Of a DNA stretch of 20,158 nt, positions 8,129-14,693 are shown piece after piece (position 1 is the first letter of the stretch; the number at the start of each line of letters is the position of its first letter). A model generated the notes under the pieces. It did not search any database and was not told where the DNA came from. It saw only the letters and a list, made by a program, of their open reading frames with translations. A program made the translations under genes and the position numbers. The stretch is taken from assembly GCA_910578805.1 (NCBI GenBank), contig CAJTRS010000032.1:1-20158 (forward strand), given 5' to 3'. This stretch comes from an uncultured Muribaculaceae bacterium (lineage in GTDB: Bacteria > Bacteroidota > Bacteroidia > Bacteroidales > Muribaculaceae).

Positions 8129-8275
8129 AATCTTAGATTAGATATATTTGTTTGTGTTTATAGACTTGATGCAGTTTTATAACATTGCCGCTACCGTAAA
8201 AGTTCTCCATGAGCCATGATTTTTTGAATTCGGTTTACGTCCTGAGAGGGTGAGGGCGTTGAACATCGGAAGAGG

Positions 8276-9289
8276 TCATGCGCAGATGTTGCGGGCTACT
8301 TCGCGCAGATCTTCAGCGGTGTCACATTCGTCAACTATTTCCACGCCAAGCATGGTTTCTATTATGTCTTCAACGGTAACGATGCCTCTCATGCAGCCGT
8401 ATTCGTCGGCAATTACCGAGATGTGTTCTTTTTTCTCGAGCATTCGTTGCCAGATATCGGCCACTTTGTCTGATTCCTGAAAGGTGAGTATCGGGCGCAT
8501 TATGTCGCCGGCTGTTACCGCAAAGCGGTCCTGTGCCAGCATTTCCAGAACGGTAGCTCGGCGTACATAACCTTCAATGAATTCACGACGGTCGTTGTAA
8601 ACGGGGATACGTGAATATGGCGCCAGATTTGTGTCGGCGTAGAAGTCACGCATTGTGATGCTTTTTGGCGTTGATGCCACCACTACGTAGGGGGTCATGA
8701 TCTCACGGGCGGTTACAGTTGCTATCTTAAGGAAATTCTGTATCATATGGTGCTCTTCAGGTTTGAACACACCTTCACCGGCGCCTACATCGATCATGGC
8801 GGCAACCTCTTCGCGGCTTACTGTCAGCGGCTGTATCCTTGGCGAAAAGCATCGGGTGATGAGCTCCGACAGCCATACCAACGGATATGTGACCATTATG
8901 AGTATTCGTATGATACGTGCCGACGGTATGGCCAACGTGCGCCAGTATGATGCGCCGATGGTCTTTGGTATGATCTCCGAAAGTACCAATATGAGCAGGG
9001 TGAGTATGGCGGATATTATACCGAAATACGCTTCGCCGAATATTTTTACGGATTCAGAACCGACACCTGCCGCACCTATTGTATGGGCCACAGTGTTTAA
9101 TGTAAGTATGGCGGCCACCGGGCGGTCTATGTTGGTTTTGTATTTCATCAGCAACGAGGCTGATCTTACATTTTGACTCTCTTTCATTGAGATGAAAGAA
9201 ACCGGGGTTGACAAAAGTACGGCCTCTAATACTGAGCATAGAAATGAAAGTCCGAGTGCCCCGAAAAGATAAAGAAGTATGATTGTCAT
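8276..9289 (-). CDS. CNNM (DUF21) and CBS-pair membrane protein
   Basis: Member of the CNNM/CorC family, often annotated as haemolysin-like and linked to magnesium or other cation transport. Length 337 aa. Hydrophobic segments lie near residues 1-27, 57-76, 88-108 and 125-145, with the conserved LSEIIPKTIG (103-112) typical of DUF21. A cytosolic CBS pair follows (about 195-315), with PYSRIPVYN (224-232) and a second CBS motif EYGCMRGIVTVEDIIETMLG (296-315). The CorC_HlyC domain found at the C-terminus of longer members is absent; the protein ends soon after the CBS pair. The start ATG directly precedes the first membrane segment. It is upstream of rubrerythrin on the same strand with a 147-bp gap. 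The transported ion is not readable. Confidence 0.88.
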   Translation of the reverse strand: MTIILLYLFGALGLSFLCSVLEAVLLSTPVSFISMKESQNVRSASLLMKYKTNIDRPVAAILTLNTVAHTIGAAGVGSESVKIFGEAYFGIISAILTLLILVLSEIIPKTIGASYWRTLAIPSARIIRILIMVTYPLVWLSELITRCFSPRIQPLTVSREEVAAMIDVGAGEGVFKPEEHHMIQNFLKIATVTAREIMTPYVVVASTPKSITMRDFYADTNLAPYSRIPVYNDRREFIEGYVRRATVLEMLAQDRFAVTAGDIMRPILTFQESDKVADIWQRMLEKKEHISVIADEYGCMRGIVTVEDIIETMLGVEIVDECDTAEDLREVARNICA

Positions 9290-9379
9290 GAGTAATAAAT
9301 GGTTGCTATACGATTAACGATAAATGTCTGTTAAATGTTTTGTCGAGTGGTTTTCTTGAAGGTTGTTTGTGCCGGACCG

Positions 9380-9442
9380 CCACAACAGAAACTCCGCACC
9401 TGCTGATCTGTGTGATCAGCAGGTGCGGAGTTTCTGTTGTGG
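9380..9442. repeat. Perfect 29-bp inverted repeat, probable terminator hairpin
   Basis: Arms 9380-9408 and 9414-9442 are perfect reverse complements around the 5-nt loop TGTGT; the arms begin CCACAACAGAAACTCCGC. It lies 17 bp past the stop of the META lipoprotein gene and 90 bp upstream of the CNNM start, so it most likely ends lipoprotein transcription. There is no clear T tract on either side, and the stem is about twice as long as the other two hairpins in this window. Confidence 0.8.
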
Positions 9443-9459
9443 TTATGGGCTGTTAAGCT

Positions 9460-9927
9460 TTATTTTTGGCGTGAAAGCACGATGTAGGCCGAAGCGGGAC
9501 TGTTGAGGCGCAGTGTGCTGTCGTTGACAAGGTCAACGGTGCTTATTTCGGGGAGCACTTGTTTGATCATGTCTTCGATACGCATGTTGTCGCAAGCCAT
9601 TTCGGTGCACAGCCCCGGGTTCATGGCTATGGAGTCGCCATTGAGGGTATAGGAACCCTGAATGCTGTTGCAGTTGGTTGTGATCGAATAGTTGCCGCCA
9701 TCGAATGTGATGAGAGATGCCTTCTCAGGGGTCTCTTCGGAAGGACGTACGGAAAGTGAATCGTTGACCACTACATTGTCGATGTTCCACCGGCCGTCGA
9801 TGCTGATTGCTGCGGTAGTTTCAGTGGTGTCGGCCGGAGTCTGGCCGGAGGATTGTGCCTGGTTGCTGTTGCCGCATGAGCATGCGAGAGCAGCTATTGA
9901 CATACAGGATACAAGTATTGTCTTCAT
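9460..9927 (-). CDS. META/HslJ-domain lipoprotein
   Basis: Small exported lipoprotein of 155 aa. The N-terminus has a short hydrophobic segment and a lipobox ending at C16 (AALAC), so it should be lipid-anchored after cleavage. A Ser/Thr/Gln-rich linker (about 17-40) leads to a META domain (about 42-152): GRWNIDNVVVND at the start, FDGGNYSITTNCNSIQGSY in the middle and the typical TEMACDN (108-114). Proteins of this family in other bacteria include HslJ, linked to novobiocin resistance, but the molecular function is unknown. It has a strong promoter match at 9973-10005 and a long hairpin just past its stop, so it is probably a single-gene unit. Confidence 0.85.
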   Translation of the reverse strand: MKTILVSCMSIAALACSCGNSNQAQSSGQTPADTTETTAAISIDGRWNIDNVVVNDSLSVRPSEETPEKASLITFDGGNYSITTNCNSIQGSYTLNGDSIAMNPGLCTEMACDNMRIEDMIKQVLPEISTVDLVNDSTLRLNSPASAYIVLSRQK

Positions 9928-9972
9928 GTTTCAGCTATATTTCTGAATTTAACATTTATGATTAATTCGGTG

Positions 9973-10005
9973 CAAAGATACGAATAAGTCGAGTGCAAAA
10001 ACAAA
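9973..10005 (-). promoter_or_regulatory. Promoter of the META lipoprotein gene
   Basis: On the minus strand TTTG (10005-10002), 21 nt, then TATCTTTG (9980-9973). Both boxes are perfect matches to the Bacteroidetes consensus. The leader to the ATG at 9927 would be about 40 nt. Confidence 0.65.
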
Positions 10006-10078
10006 TTTATTCGACTTTTGCCGGACGTGGGGTGTCTATGTCAAATGTATCTCTCTACCGTTGATTGTATATGCTCGG

Positions 10079-10690
10079 TCATATGTTGGGAAACAGATTG
10101 CAGAAGCCCTGTTTGTTGAACTGATAGTACATTTCGATTCGTTCGGGAGTATCGTTTTCAAGCAGCAGGAGCAACTCTTTGGCAAATTCAAGAGTTGCCG
10201 AGCCGTTGGCTGTCACGATGTTTTTGTCGCTTGTCGCCTGGGTGTGGACATATCCTTCGTGATTGGTGTAATTGTCGCCTCCCCAGAGTTTCAGTTGTTC
10301 CAAGCCGTTGCCGGTATGTTTCACGGTATTTAGGAAGCCGTGTTTGGCCATGAATGAGGCCGCGTTGCATATTGCGCCTACAATCTTGCCTTTTTCAATG
10401 GCTTGACGGACAAGAGTCACAACCTGATCGGCCACGGATGTGCTCCACCCGAATCCGCCTATCAGCACCAGTGCCGCATAGTCATCGGGCATAGTATCAA
10501 ACGAATAGTCGGGAAGGGTGTGAAAGCCGCCTATCGATTTAACCGGTTCCGATGTGGGAGCCGCGACCTTGTTGACATATTTCGGAGTCTCCTTCAGGGC
10601 AAATTCGTCGGAAGCTATGGCTTGTGTGAGAAACACCGCTTCATGGGCTGCATAGTCAGGCAGCAGTACATATATAATTTCGTTGCTCAT
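10079..10690 (-). CDS. DJ-1/PfpI family protein
   Basis: Class I glutamine-amidotransferase-like protein of 203 aa. The nucleophile elbow is GAICNAASFMA (105-115) with C108 as the reactive cysteine; E17 near the N-terminus (PDYAAHEAV) probably fills the role of the conserved acidic partner. LVLIGGFGW (74-82) and TANGSATLEFA (160-170) are further family motifs. Members include glyoxalase III-like enzymes, proteases, chaperones and stress proteins, so no reaction is assigned. Its ATG overlaps the TGA of the upstream phosphatase gene in the sequence ATGA (10690-10687), which implies translational coupling. Confidence 0.88.
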   Translation of the reverse strand: MSNEIIYVLLPDYAAHEAVFLTQAIASDEFALKETPKYVNKVAAPTSEPVKSIGGFHTLPDYSFDTMPDDYAALVLIGGFGWSTSVADQVVTLVRQAIEKGKIVGAICNAASFMAKHGFLNTVKHTGNGLEQLKLWGGDNYTNHEGYVHTQATSDKNIVTANGSATLEFAKELLLLLENDTPERIEMYYQFNKQGFCNLFPNI

Positions 10691-11442
10691 GACAATAAGT
10701 TTAGTAATTCTTTGTGGATTTGACCGTTTGTACCGGCTATATGGTTTCCATGGGCAGGGTCAAGTTCGTTTCCATTCCAGTCCGATACTATTCCTCCGGC
10801 CTCCTGCACTATGAGCATTCCCGCTGCATAGTCCCATGGATTGAGATATCCTTCGAAATATCCGCCTTGTCTGCCGCAAGCTACATATGCGAGTTCCAGT
10901 GCGGCCGAACCAATACGCCGGATATCTTGTGAATGTTCATAGACTTTGAGAAATCGGGCAAAGTTTTCTGTTGCATTCTCTCTTTTGGCAGTTCCTATGC
11001 CTATAATGGTTTCAGAGAGGCTTTTGGCTGCAGAAACGTGTATGGGCTTGCCGTTCAGCATGCTGCCTTCACCTTTGACCGCGGAAAAAAGTTCGTCGTG
11101 AAACGGATCATAGACAATCCCCGCCACAATCTCCTTTTTGCGGCAAAGAGCCAGTGAAACGACACTATGCTGATAGTCATGAATGAGGTTGGTTGTGCCG
11201 TCAACCGGATCGAGTATCCAGTAACTGTCGGCTTCTATGTTGTGTAGTCCTGTTTCCTCACCGAGAAACTGTGTGTCAGGTGCAAGTGTATATAAAGCCT
11301 TTTTCAGAAAGTTTTGTACTTCGAGATCAACCTGTGTGACATAGTCGGCAATCCCTTTTTCTTTTACCCGGGCTGCCATTGTACGGTTCTTTATTATACC
11401 TTGGGTCTCTTTGACCAAACTGATTATACGTTGTATATCCAT
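10687..11442 (-). CDS. Inositol-monophosphatase family phosphatase
   Basis: Magnesium-dependent sugar-phosphate phosphatase of the IMPase/SuhB/CysQ superfamily, 251 aa. The metal-binding residues are all visible: E62-E63 (LGEET), D78 and D81 in WILDPVDGTTN (75-85), and D204 in NPWDYAAGMLIVQEAGG (201-217). There is no signal peptide. Substrate could be inositol phosphate, 3'-phosphoadenosine phosphate or another small phosphate; the motifs do not decide this. It is the first gene of a two-gene operon with the DJ-1 family gene through a 4-nt ATGA overlap. It is divergent from the SDR pair across a 148-bp region that holds a -7 box for each direction. Confidence 0.9.
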   Translation of the reverse strand: MDIQRIISLVKETQGIIKNRTMAARVKEKGIADYVTQVDLEVQNFLKKALYTLAPDTQFLGEETGLHNIEADSYWILDPVDGTTNLIHDYQHSVVSLALCRKKEIVAGIVYDPFHDELFSAVKGEGSMLNGKPIHVSAAKSLSETIIGIGTAKRENATENFARFLKVYEHSQDIRRIGSAALELAYVACGRQGGYFEGYLNPWDYAAGMLIVQEAGGIVSDWNGNELDPAHGNHIAGTNGQIHKELLNLLS

Positions 11443-11497
11443 GCTTTCCGAATCGTTTCTAAGGTTGTTTTCCCTGAAGAGAACTTAAAGCCAATCA

Positions 11498-11505
11498 CAA
11501 AGGTA
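11498..11505 (-). promoter_or_regulatory. -7 box for the phosphatase/DJ-1 operon
   Basis: TACCTTTG on the minus strand matches TAnnTTTG exactly, about 55 nt before the ATG at 11442. No good TTTG lies at the expected distance upstream, so only half of the promoter is supported. Confidence 0.4.
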
Positions 11506-11532
11506 TGAATTATTATTTAATTTTATAAGACG

Positions 11533-11565
11533 TTTGATTAACAAACTGGTTGAACTGTATGTTTA
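11533..11565 (+). promoter_or_regulatory. Promoter candidate for the SDR gene pair
   Basis: TTTG (11533-11536), 21 nt, then TATGTTTA (11558-11565), seven of eight positions matching TTTG and TAnnTTTG. Transcription would start near 11572. This argues against the upstream TTG at 11534 as start codon and favours the ATG at 11591 (or 11582). Confidence 0.45.
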
Positions 11566-11590
11566 TAGAGTTATAATCGAGATGTTTAGT

Positions 11591-12367
11591 ATGGATATCA
11601 ACACACTTTTTGATCTTTCAGGAAAGGTAGCGGTTGTCACGGGTGGTGGCGACGGCATAGGTAGAGGTTGCTGCGAGATTCTCGCTGCCGCCGGCGCGTC
11701 AGTTGTCGTTAGCGATATTAATGCCGACAAAGCCAAGGCTGTGGCTGATGGTATTTCAGCCTCGGGCGGAAAGGCAATATCATTGGTTTGCGATGTGTTT
11801 GAGGACGCAGACCGGATAAAGCTCATTGACACAGCGGTAAAAACCTACGGCACAGTCAACATTCTTGTAAATAATGCGGGTCTTGGTGGTGGCGGACGTG
11901 AAAATCCGTTCAAAATTGATGTGGATTATGTGGAGCGTATCTATCATATAAATGTCTTTGCCCCTTGGCGCTTATGTCAGCTCGCTGTTCCGGAGATGGG
12001 CAAGTCGGGTTATGGAAGTATTGTCAATATAACATCGATGAGTTCGGTTGACAAAGAGGCAAACATGTGTGTCTATTCGTCGTCAAAGGCTGCGCTCAAT
12101 CATTTGGCTGCCAATCTTGCTTACGATTTCGGTCGTTATGGTGTGAGAATCAACAATGTGGGTCCCGGCGCCACAAAAACCGCGGCTCTCGAGTCAATAC
12201 TTACGCCCGAATTGCAGGAGAAGATGTTGAAACGCACCCCGATACATCGTCTTGGAGAGGTTTCGGATATAGCTCAGGCGGTACTCTTTTTCGCATCACC
12301 CGCGTCGGCATGGATAAGCGGACAGGTCATATTTGTCAATGGAGGCGGTAACCAGACTCTGGGCTGA
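11591..12367 (+). CDS. Short-chain dehydrogenase resembling 7-alpha-hydroxysteroid dehydrogenase (HdhA)
   Basis: Classical SDR of 258 aa from the ATG at 11591; an ATG at 11582 would add three residues. The Rossmann motif is TGGGDGIG (17-24), with D42 after beta-2 (VVVSDINAD) pointing to NAD(H). NNAG is at 94-97, and the catalytic set is N121, S149, Y162 and K166. Compared from memory with E. coli HdhA, many stretches agree: GASVVVSDINAD, APEM/VPEM, ITSM, SSKAA, PGA, TPE...KML..TPI.RLG, and SWxSGQ near the end. The Ser-Tyr-Lys spacing is the same as in HdhA (S146, Y159, K163). A bile-acid or steroid 7-alpha-hydroxyl group is therefore a reasonable substrate, but SDR specificity cannot be settled by sequence alone. 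It is followed after 80 bp by a second SDR on the same strand. Confidence 0.82.
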   Translation: MDINTLFDLSGKVAVVTGGGDGIGRGCCEILAAAGASVVVSDINADKAKAVADGISASGGKAISLVCDVFEDADRIKLIDTAVKTYGTVNILVNNAGLGGGGRENPFKIDVDYVERIYHINVFAPWRLCQLAVPEMGKSGYGSIVNITSMSSVDKEANMCVYSSSKAALNHLAANLAYDFGRYGVRINNVGPGATKTAALESILTPELQEKMLKRTPIHRLGEVSDIAQAVLFFASPASAWISGQVIFVNGGGNQTLG

Positions 12368-12447
12368 CTCTCTGATTATGGTCAGGTTAAAAACGAAATT
12401 CGGTTATTGCCTATAAACAAAGATATTACTAAACAAAAGTAATCACT

Positions 12448-13236
12448 ATGGAAATGATAAATGAGTTGTATGACTTTTCAGGTAAGGTCATTCTGATAAC
12501 CGGCGCAGCCGGCGCCATAGGTAGCGAGGCTGCCCGTCAGTTCGCAAAGCTTGGAGCTAACGTGGCTCTGACGGATATCGATGAAGAAAAAGTCAATGCT
12601 GTCGCAGCAAAGATACAGCAGGAGACCGGCAGCGAGTGCATAGGCATCAAGGCCGACGCCACCAATGAATCCGACCTCAGGAATCTTGTTGGACAGGTGA
12701 TCGATAAATTCGGCAGAATCTCGGGTCTTGTCAACAATGTAGGTTGGGGTAAGGCTACTCCTCTTTGGGGCTCGGACACAGATGCAATGGTAGCTTCCTA
12801 CAAGCTCAATACGATAAGCGCATATAACATGACCAAGTATTGCATGCCTTATCTGCGCAAGGAATCCAACGCATCGGTGGTATTCTCCGGATCGATGGTA
12901 GGTGACACTCCTTCTCCCGAGTTTATCGAGTACAGCACAGCCAAAGCCGGTCTGATAAACATGGCTCACAGTATGGCTGTCGCTTCAGGGCCTGAAGTGC
13001 GTTTCAATGTGGTTGTGATCGGTTCCGTCGATAACGGTGACGCTACCCTTGAAGCCGGTTACGATCCGGCGATGCTTAAAAAGATATCTGACGCTATTGT
13101 CATGAAGCGCCGTGGCACGCCCGTTGACATTGCCCATGCATTCGTGTTTCTTATGAGCAAGGCTGCCTCATGGATTACCGGTATCAATCTTATGGTAGAT
13201 GGCGGCGGAATGTACAAAAGTAAAATGCCGGTCTGA
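12448..13236 (+). CDS. Second short-chain dehydrogenase of the tandem pair
   Basis: Classical SDR of 262 aa. The NAD-binding motif is TGAAGAIG (18-25), with D43 and D45 after beta-2 (LTDID) suggesting NAD(H). NNVG is at 96-99. The catalytic residues are S149, Y162 and K166, the same numbers as in the preceding enzyme. The C-terminal strand SWITGINLMVDGGG (241-254) is typical. The two proteins are only moderately alike outside the motifs, so this is not a recent duplication. It probably acts on a related alcohol or ketone, perhaps another steroid position, but this rests on position alone. The 80-bp gap from the first SDR contains no good plus-strand promoter, which supports co-transcription. 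It converges with the SnoaL-like gene, 24 bp away. Confidence 0.85.
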   Translation: MEMINELYDFSGKVILITGAAGAIGSEAARQFAKLGANVALTDIDEEKVNAVAAKIQQETGSECIGIKADATNESDLRNLVGQVIDKFGRISGLVNNVGWGKATPLWGSDTDAMVASYKLNTISAYNMTKYCMPYLRKESNASVVFSGSMVGDTPSPEFIEYSTAKAGLINMAHSMAVASGPEVRFNVVVIGSVDNGDATLEAGYDPAMLKKISDAIVMKRRGTPVDIAHAFVFLMSKAASWITGINLMVDGGGMYKSKMPV

Positions 13237-13260
13237 CGGAGTATCAATGCTTCAGAATGT

Positions 13261-13614
13261 CTATTCTATCGGAAGGTTGTGCTGTTTCAGAAAGCTAAGT
13301 TTGTCCCAGTAGCCTCTCTGATATATGATTAGATTGTTCTTGATATGGAAGAATCCGCAGCCACGCAGGCCCAACGGGTCTTTCCATTCCATTATGACCC
13401 AATCTCCATCTTCAAAAATGTTTTCGACGATACAAACCATCTCGGCTGTAGCAAACTCGTCTGCAAACATTCGATATATCGCATCTTTTCCTATGACCGG
13501 ATTATTGGCCACCTGGTGATTTACAGCATCATCAGCATATAGTGCCGCAATTCCTGCCGCATCGGAAGAATTGAAGCATTCTATCCATTTTTCAAGTACT
13601 TCTTTAGGTTTCAT
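13261..13614 (-). CDS. SnoaL-like/NTF2-fold protein
   Basis: Small cone-shaped-fold protein of 117 aa in the SnoaL/nuclear transport factor 2 superfamily. The opening helix pattern EVLEKWIECFNSSDAAGIAA, followed by LYADDAVNHQ and GKDAIYRMFADEF, is typical, and the C-terminal half alternates into beta strands (WVIMEWKDP, GCGFFHIKNNLI). Such proteins can be isomerases, cyclases, hydrolases or ligand binders; no catalytic set can be assigned. It lies 46 bp downstream of the cytochrome-like gene on the same strand. An imperfect inverted repeat (13616-13623 with 13629-13636) sits just before its ATG. Confidence 0.8.
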   Translation of the reverse strand: MKPKEVLEKWIECFNSSDAAGIAALYADDAVNHQVANNPVIGKDAIYRMFADEFATAEMVCIVENIFEDGDWVIMEWKDPLGLRGCGFFHIKNNLIIYQRGYWDKLSFLKQHNLPIE

Positions 13615-13660
13615 TTAGTCGTTTAATTAACGATTAGTCACTTGTTGTTGATTACTTTGA

Positions 13661-14083
13661 CTATTTTTTCTTTTTTGAATGGAAAAACTTGATGCGTTTT
13701 ACGGTATGTCCGATTGCGAGTAACAGGAACACGAATCCGATTTTGCCATGAAGCCCCCCAAGCGAAGAATGAGTGTATGGGCCAATCCAATGAAAGAACG
13801 CAACAATCGCGCTTATGATTGTAAGTAAAGCAAAAATGGCAAGCCAACGAGTGACCGGCGACTTTTGTTTACCAAGTTTTTGAATCCATAATTTCCACCT
13901 GAAATGTAAATAAAGATGCCAGATGATGTTTGCGAAAAAACAGTATCCGATGACGATGTGCAACCAAACCCACAAGATGATCCGGCTCCCGGTCACTTCA
14001 AGTTGTATGCTTGAGGCGAGCATTAATGTTGCGGTCACAAGCAGTAACCGATCACAGAGTTTTACTTTCGTTGCTATTGTCAT
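13661..14083 (-). CDS. Four-helix membrane protein with two histidine pairs, candidate b-type cytochrome
   Basis: Integral membrane protein of 140 aa with four predicted helices near residues 12-28, 35-60, 79-99 and 110-127. H42 and H56 lie on helix 2, H112 and H126 on helix 4, each pair 14 residues apart; this is the arrangement that holds two haems b between helices in cytochrome b-like bundles. Other histidines are H60, H98 and H105. The protein resembles small DUF4405-type membrane proteins, which supports a redox role, but haem binding is inferred. The tail is basic (KRIKFFHSKKKK), suggesting a cytoplasmic C-terminus. Its ATG overlaps the stop of the upstream acetyltransferase gene in ATGA (14083-14080). 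Confidence 0.75.
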   Translation of the reverse strand: MTIATKVKLCDRLLLVTATLMLASSIQLEVTGSRIILWVWLHIVIGYCFFANIIWHLYLHFRWKLWIQKLGKQKSPVTRWLAIFALLTIISAIVAFFHWIGPYTHSSLGGLHGKIGFVFLLLAIGHTVKRIKFFHSKKKK

Positions 14084-14652
14084 TTTGTTATGGTTGCGTT
14101 CGATTGATATATGGCGTGATAATATTCATTGGTCATTATGTGCAAATGCTCTGTACGTTTGTCTCCGAGTGGAGATATTATGTCGTTATTTGTATGATGA
14201 AACTTGAACCCGATTTTTTCACAGACCCTTTTCGATTTGATATTTCCTTCATAATATCCGCACCACACGGCATCGAGATGTAAATCATTAAAACATCTCG
14301 ACAGTAACGCCATGACAGCTTCCGGAATCAATCCTTGTCCCCAATATGGCTTGCCTATCCAGTAGCCGATTTCCGCATTACCTTCGTGGGTGTCTGCTGG
14401 GTGGAGACTGTCGGAGAACATTATTCCGCAACAGCCTACAGGTTTGTCGGTATTTTTTAACACAACGGCATAAATTTCAGGAGCCGAAAAAACTGTCCGA
14501 ATAATTTCAAGACTGTTTTCTACCGATGTGTGCGGAGGCCACCCCGCAACAGGACCTATCTCCGGGTCGCTTGCGTATCTATACAGAGCCTCGGCATCGG
14601 TATCCCGCCAAGGTCTGAGGAAAAGTCTTTCTGTTTCAATCATATGCTTCAT
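14080..14652 (-). CDS. RimJ/RimL-type GNAT acetyltransferase
   Basis: GCN5-related N-acetyltransferase of 190 aa. It begins MKHMIETERLFLRPW; the second ATG at 14643 gives the common family start MIETxRLxLRxW and is a good alternative. The acetyl-CoA-binding region is EIGYWIGKPYWGQGLIPEAV (94-113), followed by NIKSKRVCEKIGF (137-149). Acceptors in this family include ribosomal protein N-termini, aminoglycosides and other amines; none can be chosen here. It lies 41 bp downstream of the alpha-galactosidase gene and is translationally coupled to the membrane protein gene that follows. Confidence 0.88.
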   Translation of the reverse strand: MKHMIETERLFLRPWRDTDAEALYRYASDPEIGPVAGWPPHTSVENSLEIIRTVFSAPEIYAVVLKNTDKPVGCCGIMFSDSLHPADTHEGNAEIGYWIGKPYWGQGLIPEAVMALLSRCFNDLHLDAVWCGYYEGNIKSKRVCEKIGFKFHHTNNDIISPLGDKRTEHLHIMTNEYYHAIYQSNATITK

Positions 14653-14693
14653 GGTTGATCGGCTTATGGTTAGTGGAACATGTAAATCATCGG

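Noticed and set aside
8121..8150. TTTG-N18-TATATTTG on the plus strand upstream of rubrerythrin
   Set aside because: It points away from rubrerythrin into the antisense of the CNNM gene, the spacing is short and no plus-strand gene follows; probably chance in AT-rich DNA.
9986..10017. AAGTCGA/TCGACTT inverted repeat after the DJ-1 family gene
   Set aside because: Only 7 bp with an 18-nt loop and overlapping the META promoter; too weak to call a terminator.
11534..11590. Longer N-terminus for the first SDR from a TTG at 11534
   Set aside because: It overlaps the promoter boxes and adds residues absent from the HdhA-type N-terminus.
12418..12425. TATCTTTG -7-like box on the minus strand between the two SDR genes
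   Set aside because: No -33 partner at the right distance, and it would only read antisense into the first SDR gene.
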